From UBA8437 sp963578885 (GTDB taxonomy: Bacteria; Planctomycetota; Planctomycetia; Planctomycetales; Planctomycetaceae), in contig CAUZEQ010000124.1 in NCBI GenBank assembly GCA_963578885.1, positions 1 through 13,038 on the forward strand: a stretch of 13,038 bases of DNA, given 5' to 3'. A program made the translations under genes and the position numbers. Below, in pieces: positions 7,623 to 13,038 of this stretch (the stretch's first letter is position 1; the number at the start of each line of letters is the position of its first letter). The notes beneath the pieces are model-generated. The model saw only the letters and a list, made by a program, of their open reading frames with translations, ran no database searches and was not told the DNA's origin.

Positions 7623-7628
7623 GAGGAA
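7623..7628 (+). promoter_or_regulatory. Shine-Dalgarno site deciding the holA start
   Basis: GAGGAA lies nine bases before the ATG at 7638. It supports that codon over the second in-frame ATG at 7644 and over a much longer upstream extension of the open frame, which would run antisense across the whole mutase-like gene. Confidence 0.6.
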
Positions 7629-7637
7629 GACGGGTCA

Positions 7638-8672
7638 ATGCGAATGCACGCCACCGAATTCGCGGGGCAATTTGTCGGAGAAGTCGTCGGGAAGGGCGAC
7701 GCTCAGACGGTGCCCGCGGTCGTGGTGCTGGTCGGTGACCAGAGCCTGCTGGTTCGGCAGAGTGCCACCGCGATCGCCCGAGCGGTCTTCGGAGAAGAGA
7801 GCGACGAGGGGTTGTCTCGACGCAACGGAGACGAGGTGTTGTGGCGGGACGTAAGGGACGAACTGGCCACCGTGTCGATGTTCGCCTCGCAGCGGGTCGT
7901 CGTTGTCGAGGGTGCCGATGAGTTCATCAAGGAGAACCGGACGGCGCTTGAGGACTATGTTGCGGCTCCGGTGAAGAAGAGCGTGCTGATTCTGCAAGCC
8001 AGGTCGTTCCCGGGGAACACTCGGCTGGCCAAGGCGGTTAAGTCGTCAGGCGCGGTGGTCGAGTGCACGGCTCTGGAGGGTGCGGCTCTGGTGAGGTGGC
8101 TGGCCAAGACGGCTGCCACGGGGCACGGGATCGAGTTGACTCGCGAGGCGGCCTTGCTGCTCGTCGAACTGGTCGGCTCGAGTCTCTCGCAACTGGAATC
8201 GGAACTCGCCAAGCTCGCCTCCTGCTCGAGCGACACCACCGTCGACGTTGAGGTCGTCCGTTCGCTGGTGGGTGGCTGGCAGGTGCAGTCGACCTTCGAG
8301 ATGCTTGCGGCGCTGCGGCAGGGTCGGACCGGGGTGGCCTTGCGAGAGTTCGGGCGGCTGTACGAGTCGAAGGAGCCGTTGCCGAAGCTGATGGGGGGCG
8401 TGGCCTACGTGTTCCGCCGGTTGGCGCGTGCCACCGAAATGGCCCGCACCGGCAAGAGTCTCAGCCAGGCACTCAAGGACGCGGGCGTCTACTACAAGGA
8501 AATCGACGAGTCGAACCGTTACCTGAGGCGGATCGGTCGGGACGAGGCCGAGCGGATCCTGGGTCGGCTGCTGAGTGTCGATAAGACGCTCAAGGGTGCC
8601 CAGCAGAGCGGAAAGCTGCCCGATCACTTTGTGGTCGAGCGGTTGCTGGTCGAGTTGGCCTGCAGCGGCTGA
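7638..8672 (+). CDS. holA: DNA polymerase III subunit delta
   Basis: This 344-residue protein is the delta subunit of the DNA polymerase III clamp loader, which opens the beta sliding clamp and loads it on primed DNA. The length is normal for the family. Recognisable elements are the N-terminal VVVLVGDQSLLVRQ (28-41), the LATVSMFASQRVVVVEGADEF block (the delta signature of a small-residue loop followed by a strand, about 76-96), KSVLILQ (114-120), LSQLESELAKLA (183-194) before the lid region, and a helical C-terminal collar domain from about 215 (FEMLAALRQG, then LPDHFVVERLL near the end). The frame is open far upstream, but only the part from 7638 looks like HolA, and it is preceded by a Shine-Dalgarno site and promoter. 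smpB follows 56 bases downstream on the same strand. I see no frameshift or missing domain. Confidence 0.9.
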   Translation: MRMHATEFAGQFVGEVVGKGDAQTVPAVVVLVGDQSLLVRQSATAIARAVFGEESDEGLSRRNGDEVLWRDVRDELATVSMFASQRVVVVEGADEFIKENRTALEDYVAAPVKKSVLILQARSFPGNTRLAKAVKSSGAVVECTALEGAALVRWLAKTAATGHGIELTREAALLLVELVGSSLSQLESELAKLASCSSDTTVDVEVVRSLVGGWQVQSTFEMLAALRQGRTGVALREFGRLYESKEPLPKLMGGVAYVFRRLARATEMARTGKSLSQALKDAGVYYKEIDESNRYLRRIGRDEAERILGRLLSVDKTLKGAQQSGKLPDHFVVERLLVELACSG

Positions 8673-8728
8673 GCCTGGCGAGGTACGCTCTTCCCCCGTA
8701 GCCGCTGTGCTGTAAGATTCTCTCGCCC

Positions 8729-9217
8729 ATGGCGAAGAAAAAGAAACAGAAGTCCCAGACGAAGGCTGCCGACTCGGAACGGCGGATCGTCACCCGCAAC
8801 CGCAAGGCACGCTACACCTACGATGTGCTCGAGGAACTCGAGTGCGGTGTGGTGCTGACCGGGAGCGAGGTGAAGAGCATCCGCGACGGGAAGGTGTCGA
8901 TCGAGGAGGCGTATGCGCGGGTCATCGACGGAGAACTGTGGCTGCTGGGTGCCCGGATCGCCGAGTACCCTCAGGCCAACGTGATGAACCACGAGCCCGA
9001 GCGGAAACGGAAGCTGCTGCTGCACAAGAAGCAGTTGAAGAAGTTTGCCGAGAGTGCTTCTCAGCAGGGCCTGACCCTGGTGCCGCTGACGGTTCATTTC
9101 GTGCGAGGCAAGATCAAGATCGGGCTGGCGATGGCCAAGGGGCGGCGGTCCTACGACAAACGCGAAAAACTCAAGGCACGCAGTGACCAGGAGGAGATGC
9201 AACAGGCTCGGCGATGA
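8729..9217 (+). CDS. smpB: SsrA-binding protein SmpB
   Basis: This 162-residue SmpB binds tmRNA and delivers it to stalled ribosomes for trans-translation. A basic start (MAKKKKQK) is followed by the conserved NRKARYTYDVLEELECGVVL (24-43), TGSEVKSIRDGKVS (44-57), EAYARV (60-65), the RKLLLHKKQL segment (94-103, His99), GKIKIGLAMAKG (127-138) and the C-terminal tail RRSYDKREKLK (139-149), which acts in the mRNA channel in characterised SmpBs. All the parts needed for function appear present. TGTAAG at 8711-8716 with an upstream TG gives a weak extended -10 candidate; it would leave an almost leaderless mRNA, and no good -35 or Shine-Dalgarno site is seen. The stop codon lies inside the first unit of a 10-bp tandem repeat. 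No tmRNA (ssrA) gene is recognisable in the window. Confidence 0.97.
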   Translation: MAKKKKQKSQTKAADSERRIVTRNRKARYTYDVLEELECGVVLTGSEVKSIRDGKVSIEEAYARVIDGELWLLGARIAEYPQANVMNHEPERKRKLLLHKKQLKKFAESASQQGLTLVPLTVHFVRGKIKIGLAMAKGRRSYDKREKLKARSDQEEMQQARR

Positions 9218-9340
9218 GTGGCGATGAGAGGCGATGAGAGGCGATGAGAGGCGATGAGAGGCGATGAGAGGCGATGAGAGGCGATGAGAGGCGATGAGAG
9301 GCGATGAGAGGCGATGAGAGGCGATCGGGGGCGATCGGGG
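9211..9340. repeat. 10-bp tandem repeat array (minisatellite) at the 3' end of smpB
   Basis: Thirteen head-to-tail units fill 9211-9340. Ten are identical GCGATGAGAG (9221-9320). The first (9211) is GCGATGAGTG and the last two (9321, 9331) are GCGATCGGGG, the usual pattern of an array that is homogenised inside and decays at its edges. The smpB TGA (9215-9217) lies in the first unit, and the array probably grew by duplication of that stop-codon segment. Within the array each ATG opens a seven-residue frame (MRGDERR, then TGA), and these frames overlap in all three phases because the unit is not a multiple of three. The minus strand carries no stop codon in the array. Copy number is likely to vary between strains. 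Confidence 0.95.
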
Positions 9341-9346
9341 GCGAAT

Positions 9347-9381
9347 GGCTGGCGGGCTGCTGGAATGCAGCTGGAACAGCC
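9347..9381. terminator. Nested stem-loop after the repeat array, possible smpB terminator
   Basis: GGCTG (9347-9351) pairs with CAGCC (9377-9381), and inside it GCTGC (9356-9360) pairs with GCAGC (9367-9371) around a six-base loop, with an internal loop between the stems. It lies between the smpB repeat array and the next gene. There is no T-tract, so it could equally be a structure in the leader of the membrane-protein gene. Confidence 0.3.
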
Positions 9382-9409
9382 GGTAGGTTGTGGATGCGAT
9401 GACACCAGT

Positions 9410-9417
9410 GGGAGAGG
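9410..9417 (+). promoter_or_regulatory. Shine-Dalgarno site of the membrane-protein gene
   Basis: GGGAGAGG lies six bases before the ATG at 9424 and is one of the strongest ribosome binding sites in the window. It supports that start codon. Confidence 0.6.
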
Positions 9418-9423
9418 CCCGAC

Positions 9424-10419
9424 ATGCTTGATGACCAGATTCCGTTGGCGGGAGATTCGGGTTCCGACGAGGCTGCTGTGCCGCCCGAGGCCGAAGACGA
9501 GGGTTTGCTCGATACGCTCGCCGACGGTGCCGGCGAGGTGGCCAAGAAGACCGGCAGCGTGCTCTGGACGATGATCGTCAAGGTCGTCAAGGAGTTCTAC
9601 CGCTACATCATCGTCATCTTCCTGCCGATCCCGGTCCGCTACCTCGCCAAAAAGCAGCTCGCGTTTCGCGACGTCCATCCCGAGGACGGCACAGGGCAGC
9701 TCGAGTTCTTTTCGCAACCGAACTTCGTCACCACGATCCACCTGATCTGGGTCGGTTGGCTCGTGGGAGCCTTTGGGCTGTACAACCACTTCGTCCACGG
9801 GGCAGACAACATCCCGGAGTTATCCAAGACGGTGATGGACGGTCTGTCGTGGTTCTGGCTGTTTGTGCTGTGCGTGACCGTGCTGGTGATGGGCATTCAA
9901 TTCGGCCGAGTCGCCTCGGGCTTTCTGCTGACGACGGTCGTGATCATCGTGATGGCGACGCTGCTCTGGGAGCAGATCGGGGAGGTTGAGATCATCAAGT
10001 CGGCCAAGATTCAGGCCGAGAAGATCGACGTGACACTCGGCTGGGGGGTCCCGATGGTCGTCTCGGGCGTACTGGGCCTGACGATGCTGCTCTCGAGCAT
10101 CTGGCAACAGCTCGATGACCGCTGGATCGTCGCTCACCAGGGCAACTTCCTGGAGCACGAGAACTTTCAGCAGAAGGACCGCACGATCCAGAAGGGGGCC
10201 AAGACGTTCATCCACACCTGGCCCTGCCTGCTGCGGCGGTTCCTGCTGTTCGGCTTTGGTGAGATCGAGGTGAAGGACTCGCGGGGCATAACCGAGGTCG
10301 AACGGATCGAGGGGATCTTCTGGGCCAAGACCGTTTCGGAGTTGCTGAAGTCGAAGTTCCAGACCACCGACGTGTCGTTAGCGGTCCAGGTCGAGGAAGA
10401 AGAAGCGGAGATCGGGTGA
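9424..10419 (+). CDS. Conserved-type membrane protein, four predicted helices, function unknown
   Basis: I do not recognise a named family for this 331-residue protein. It begins with an acidic, probably disordered stretch (1-40), then an amphipathic to hydrophobic segment (45-72, including YIIVIFLPIP) that may lie on or in the membrane. Four clear membrane helices follow at about 103-124, 142-160, 164-183 and 207-227. The cytoplasmic-looking C-terminus (about 230-315) mixes short strands and a helix (DDRWIVAHQGN, then LLFGFGEIEVKD, then IEGIFWAKTVSELL). This pattern recalls bacterial PH-like domains that follow membrane helices, but the resemblance is weak. The last residues are acidic (VEEEEAEIG). 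A good Shine-Dalgarno site supports the start. The SDR gene begins 31 bases downstream on the same strand, so the two may share an mRNA. The gene lies between smpB and an SDR, and this context does not reveal its job. Confidence 0.8.
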   Translation: MLDDQIPLAGDSGSDEAAVPPEAEDEGLLDTLADGAGEVAKKTGSVLWTMIVKVVKEFYRYIIVIFLPIPVRYLAKKQLAFRDVHPEDGTGQLEFFSQPNFVTTIHLIWVGWLVGAFGLYNHFVHGADNIPELSKTVMDGLSWFWLFVLCVTVLVMGIQFGRVASGFLLTTVVIIVMATLLWEQIGEVEIIKSAKIQAEKIDVTLGWGVPMVVSGVLGLTMLLSSIWQQLDDRWIVAHQGNFLEHENFQQKDRTIQKGAKTFIHTWPCLLRRFLLFGFGEIEVKDSRGITEVERIEGIFWAKTVSELLKSKFQTTDVSLAVQVEEEEAEIG

Positions 10420-10437
10420 CGTTGAGTTGGTGGCTTC

Positions 10438-10442
10438 GGAGG
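10438..10442 (+). promoter_or_regulatory. Shine-Dalgarno site selecting a GTG start for the SDR gene
   Basis: GGAGG lies eight bases before the GTG at 10451. The in-frame TTG at 10427 and GTG at 10430 would add eight or seven unconserved-looking residues and have no well-placed site, so 10451 is the preferred start. Confidence 0.6.
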
Positions 10443-10450
10443 TTTTGGCG

Positions 10451-11374
10451 GTGACGGGGCCGCAACAGCGCGGGCTGGTGGTCGGCTGCGGCTACCTGGG
10501 GCAGCGGGTGGCCACGGCCTGGCGAGAGCTGGGCTGGGACGTGTCGGCGTTGACCCGTTCCAGCCAGCGGGCCGAGGAACTCGCCGGGCAGGGGCTGACG
10601 CCGCGGGTCGGTGACGTGACCGATCCCGGCAGTTTGGCCGGGCTCTCGGAATTCGCCGACGCCGATGTCGTACTGTTTGCCGTGGGCCGAGACCGGGAGC
10701 GGACCTCGCAGACCATGCGCGAGGTGTCGCTGGACGGGCTGCGGAACGTGATCGATGTGCTGGTCGAAGGGACCGTGCGGTTCGTGTTCATTTCGAGCAC
10801 CGGGGTCTACGGCCAGTCGGAGGGTGAGTGGGTTGATGAGAGCTCACCGACCGAGCCGACTCGCGAGAACGGGCGGGTGCTGGTCGAGTCGGAAGCGATG
10901 GTGCACGGCCGGTTGGGGAGTCGCGGCCGGGTCCTGCGGCTGGCGGGACTCTATGGACCCTCGCGCCTGATCGCTCGACGCGATTCCCTGATGGCGGCAC
11001 ATCCGCTGCGAGGGAACCCCGAGGCGTGGCTGAACCTGGTGCACGTCGACGACGCCACCCGAGCGGTCGTGTCAGCTTCGACGGTCGAGACTTTCGCTAG
11101 GGACGGCGCTGCGGTGGGTGGGACGTGGTTGGTCTGCGATGACCGGCCGGTCCAGCGGAAGGAGTACTTCGGGCGGCTGGCAAAGTTGTGCGGGGCGCCG
11201 CCGCCGACGTTTGATCCGGCTCGTGATTCGCCGCGGATCGACGGGTTGGGCAAGCGTTGCCGTAACCAGCGGATGAAGGATGAGCTGCGAGTCGAGTTGC
11301 AGTATCCGGACATCGAGAGCGGCTTGCCGGCGGCGCTTTCCGGAGAGATTCTGAGAGGGTCTGAGAGAGCCTGA
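10451..11374 (+). CDS. YeeZ-like SDR-family NAD(P)-binding protein (NAD-dependent epimerase/dehydratase type)
   Basis: This 307-residue protein has an extended short-chain dehydrogenase fold. Numbered from the GTG at 10451, the nucleotide-binding motif is VVGCGYLGQ (10-18, with Gly12, Gly14, Gly17). SALTRSSQRA (32-41) follows at the end of the second strand, where NADP-preferring members carry an Arg. VGDVTD occurs at 53-58, and FISSTGVYGQ (114-123) is the strand bearing Ser115-Ser116-Thr117. The usual YxxxK is not found: the helix that should carry it reads ENGRVLVESEAMV, as in YeeZ-type proteins, so classical epimerase chemistry is doubtful. LNLVHVDDATRAVV (194-207) and the C-terminal GKRCRNQRMKDE followed by YPDIESGL match the YeeZ pattern. 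The substrate is unknown. It follows the membrane-protein gene closely and converges on the Tat-protein gene, with 19 bases between stops. Its 3' end lies in a 10-bp repeat. Confidence 0.8.
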   Translation: MTGPQQRGLVVGCGYLGQRVATAWRELGWDVSALTRSSQRAEELAGQGLTPRVGDVTDPGSLAGLSEFADADVVLFAVGRDRERTSQTMREVSLDGLRNVIDVLVEGTVRFVFISSTGVYGQSEGEWVDESSPTEPTRENGRVLVESEAMVHGRLGSRGRVLRLAGLYGPSRLIARRDSLMAAHPLRGNPEAWLNLVHVDDATRAVVSASTVETFARDGAAVGGTWLVCDDRPVQRKEYFGRLAKLCGAPPPTFDPARDSPRIDGLGKRCRNQRMKDELRVELQYPDIESGLPAALSGEILRGSERA

Positions 11375-11380
11375 GCGGGT
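11351..11380. repeat. Three degenerate 10-bp repeats spanning the SDR stop codon
   Basis: CTGAGAGGGT (11351), CTGAGAGAGC (11361) and CTGAGCGGGT (11371) are in register at 10 bp; CGGAGAGATT (11341) may be a fourth, more diverged copy. The TGA stop (11372-11374) is part of the third unit. The unit shares the core TGAGAG with the array after smpB, which also contains that gene's stop codon. Confidence 0.6.
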
Positions 11381-11393
11381 CTCGCCGTACGGA

Positions 11394-12758
11394 TCAGGTG
11401 TGGCAGTAGAGCGACGCGCGGGGGGCGGTGTAACGGACGTCCAGTTGGGGTGTCTTCAGCCGTCGCCCACCCCGGGCTCGCGAGAGGTGAGCTGCTTCGA
11501 GCAGGCCGCTGACCAGCAGCGTGCGTTCGACCGGGTAGGGCGCCTGGTTGTTGACGATCATCGATTCGATGTGGTGGGCCAGGCAGGCCGAGTAGACCAC
11601 GTTGGGATTGGGCGGCAGGTGGAACTTGGTCGAGAGCACCTGGTTGCGGCGATCGAGTCGCACCGCAGCGGTGTAGTCGCCGATGGCACCTCCGAGCATC
11701 AGCAGCGTCGCCTTCAGTCCGTCGCGGTACTCGAAGAGCACCGCCTGGGGTTCCGGGACGATCGACTCGAGCACTCCGGGTGCGGCCAGGTCCTGGGTGC
11801 GGGCGTCCTTGAGGGTGATGCCCTCGACGAGGTCGGCTCGCGAGAGTGCTCGAGCCATCAGTTCGGGCGACCACGACTTGTCCTTTAGCGCCTTCCAGAC
11901 CCTGGCTCCGGTCAGGGTCTGTACACGGCGGATGCCCGATTCGCCACCCCGTCGCCGTTCGACCAGGCACTGCAGGGCCTCGAGTGCGTGCAGGCCGGCC
12001 GAATCGAGCGACCGGCTGCCCGTGATGGCCAGGGCTTCGGAGATCCGGGCCCCGTAGGGCACTTCCATCTCCGGCATCCGCCAGCCCACCGGCAGGCTCG
12101 ATCCGGCCAGCATCGGGAAACCCAGCTCGCGGCTCGCCTCGACCATCGCCTGGGCCTTTTCGAAGCTGTAGGAGAGGTGCTTGTCGTTGAAGACCGGGAC
12201 GGCACATCCGTCGGCGCGGAAGACGTCGACGATTTCCGAGAAGAACCTGGCTCGAGGATAGAGCTTCTGTCCCAGGTCGTTGGTGGGGTAGTCGCCGTGC
12301 TCACCGATCAGCACCACGCCATCGACGGCCAGTTTCGGGCCTCCGCAGCGCAGCGTCTCGGGGATGGTCTTGTAGAGCGAGAAGCCGAACTCGCGGGCTC
12401 GCTCGAGGGACTGGTCGCCCTGCGGGAACCCGTATTCCTCTTCACGCGACTTCCTGTCCGCGGCGGTCGGTTTCTGGTCGACGAAGGCCGAGACGACCTC
12501 GACCTCGGGTTCGTGCCAGTCTCCTTCCCAAGGGTACCCGATCAGGAACCGGTCGCCGATGTGCTGGCCGTGCCTGAGGTAGGCCCACAGCGTGGTGATG
12601 ATCGCGATCCGCTTCCTGGGTATTTTTGGGACTTTTGGGACCCGGGGTACGGATCGGTCTTCGGCGGCCGCATCGGCGTTTGCGATCAGAGATCCGGCAA
12701 GCGCTGCCGCGGCGGTCGTTTCGAAAAACTCGCGGCGGTTCTTTGGGTGCTGGGTCAT
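11394..12758 (-). CDS. Tat-exported conserved protein of unknown function (planctomycete-type)
   Basis: This 454-residue protein starts with a twin-arginine signal (NRREFF at 7-12, hydrophobic stretch to about 28, probable cleavage near ANADA-AA), so it is probably exported folded. A proline linker VPRVPKVPKIPRKR (37-50) follows. The mature part contains RIAIITTLWAY (50-60), GDYPTNDLGQKLYPR (155-169), PVFNDKHLSYSFEKAQ (188-203), AGSSLPVGWRMPEMEVP (218-234) and a C-terminal NNQAPYPVERTLL (403-415). I associate these blocks with a family of exported planctomycete proteins of no known activity that are sometimes found near Gfo/Idh/MocA-type oxidoreductases; I do not assign a reaction. The ATG at 12758 follows the stop of an upstream paralogue after two bases. 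A GGAG site (12768-12771, minus strand) lies inside that paralogue's last codons, so translation is probably coupled. The gene converges with the SDR gene. Confidence 0.8.
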   Translation of the reverse strand: MTQHPKNRREFFETTAAAALAGSLIANADAAAEDRSVPRVPKVPKIPRKRIAIITTLWAYLRHGQHIGDRFLIGYPWEGDWHEPEVEVVSAFVDQKPTAADRKSREEEYGFPQGDQSLERAREFGFSLYKTIPETLRCGGPKLAVDGVVLIGEHGDYPTNDLGQKLYPRARFFSEIVDVFRADGCAVPVFNDKHLSYSFEKAQAMVEASRELGFPMLAGSSLPVGWRMPEMEVPYGARISEALAITGSRSLDSAGLHALEALQCLVERRRGGESGIRRVQTLTGARVWKALKDKSWSPELMARALSRADLVEGITLKDARTQDLAAPGVLESIVPEPQAVLFEYRDGLKATLLMLGGAIGDYTAAVRLDRRNQVLSTKFHLPPNPNVVYSACLAHHIESMIVNNQAPYPVERTLLVSGLLEAAHLSRARGGRRLKTPQLDVRYTAPRASLYCHT

Positions 12759-12760
12759 CT

Positions 12761-13038
12761 TCAGTTGCTCCAGTAAGTCGACCGTTTTGTCGGCCGGTAG
12801 TGGATGTCCAGGTGCGGTGTCTTGAGCCGCTGTCCTTTTCGGAACAGCGATTCGACTCCGGCGGCCGTCAGGCCGGTCGTCAGCAGCGTGCGTTCGATCG
12901 GGTAGGGGGCCTGGCCATCGTGGAACAGGTCTTCGGTGGCGTGAGTCAGCGGGTTGAAGAAGTTGCAGACTTCCCGTGGCGGCAGGAACATCTGCAGCGA
13001 GAGGGGTCGGGGGTGATCGGTCAGCCGGGCGGCGAAGG
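12761..13038 (-). CDS. Paralogue of the downstream Tat protein, C-terminal part only (cut by window edge)
   Basis: Only the last 91 complete codons are inside the window; the frame stays open to the right edge. The end matches the downstream Tat protein: QAPYPIERTLLTTGL against QAPYPVERTLLVSGL, and RLKTPHLDIHYRPTKRSTYW against RLKTPQLDVRYTAPRASLYC, with a shared LPP motif upstream. The in-frame ATG at 12991 is internal, because the alignment to the paralogue continues upstream of it (residues reading FAARLTDHPRPLSLQ). It is the upstream gene of a tandem pair read from one mRNA. The start, signal peptide and promoter lie outside the window. Confidence 0.8.
   Translation of the reverse strand, partial: FAARLTDHPRPLSLQMFLPPREVCNFFNPLTHATEDLFHDGQAPYPIERTLLTTGLTAAGVESLFRKGQRLKTPHLDIHYRPTKRSTYWSN

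Noticed and set aside
6315..7637. Upstream extension of the holA frame that would give a 785-residue protein
   Set aside because: The extra part is antisense to the mutase-like gene and resembles no protein; homology to HolA begins only at 7638, where a Shine-Dalgarno site is also found.
9211..9340. CRISPR-like array
   Set aside because: The units are 10 bp and directly adjacent, without spacers, so it is a tandem minisatellite.
9218..9423. tmRNA (ssrA) gene next to smpB
   Set aside because: The region is filled by the 10-bp array and a short stem-loop; no tRNA-like ends or tag-peptide frame are seen.
9151..9798. Minus-strand open frame through the 10-bp array encoding a repeated SPLIASHRLS peptide
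   Set aside because: It is open only because the repeat has no stop on that strand, and both ends lie antisense to smpB and the membrane-protein gene. There is no supporting start signal or domain.

Overview
The window is high-GC bacterial DNA, densely coding on both strands. It most likely comes from a planctomycete (Planctomycetota). The main reasons are the serine/threonine kinase with a planctomycete-style N-terminal segment fused through one membrane helix to cadherin-like repeats and a DUF1080/concanavalin-like end, and the tandem pair of twin-arginine-exported proteins of a type common in that phylum. This is inference from family resemblance; no rRNA or other species marker is present.

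Layout. (1) 63-1508 (+): MoxR/BchI-type AAA+ ATPase. (2) 1662-5078 (+): transmembrane serine/threonine kinase. (3) 5099-6259 and 6276-7571 (both -): a class I/II aminotransferase preceded, in the same operon, by a degenerate three-domain phosphohexomutase homologue with a Cys/His-rich N-terminus. Gene 2 converges on this operon, and a hairpin lies between the stops. (4) 7638-8672 (+): DNA polymerase III delta subunit (holA), divergent from the mutase-like gene, with a good sigma70-type promoter overlapping the mutase start codon. (5) 8729-9217 (+): smpB, followed by a striking 10-bp tandem repeat array (9211-9340) whose first unit contains the smpB stop codon. (6) 9424-10419 (+): four-helix membrane protein. 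(7) 10451-11374 (+): YeeZ-like SDR/epimerase, whose best start is a GTG with its own Shine-Dalgarno site. (8) 11394-12758 (-): Tat-exported protein of unknown function. Two bases upstream of it ends a paralogue (12761 to the window edge) that is truncated by the window.

Functionally this is a patchwork of short operons: replication (holA), ribosome rescue (smpB), signalling (kinase), ATPase remodelling, amino-acid metabolism and exported proteins. I see no CRISPR array, transposase, phage gene, rRNA or tRNA. No gap between genes exceeds about 210 bases. I do not see a clear new multi-gene system. The observations most worth checking are the apparently inactivated, zinc-finger-tagged phosphohexomutase, the smpB-seeded 10-bp minisatellite with its overlapping start-stop mini-ORFs, a second 10-bp repeat spanning the stop codon of the SDR gene, and the tandem Tat paralogues.
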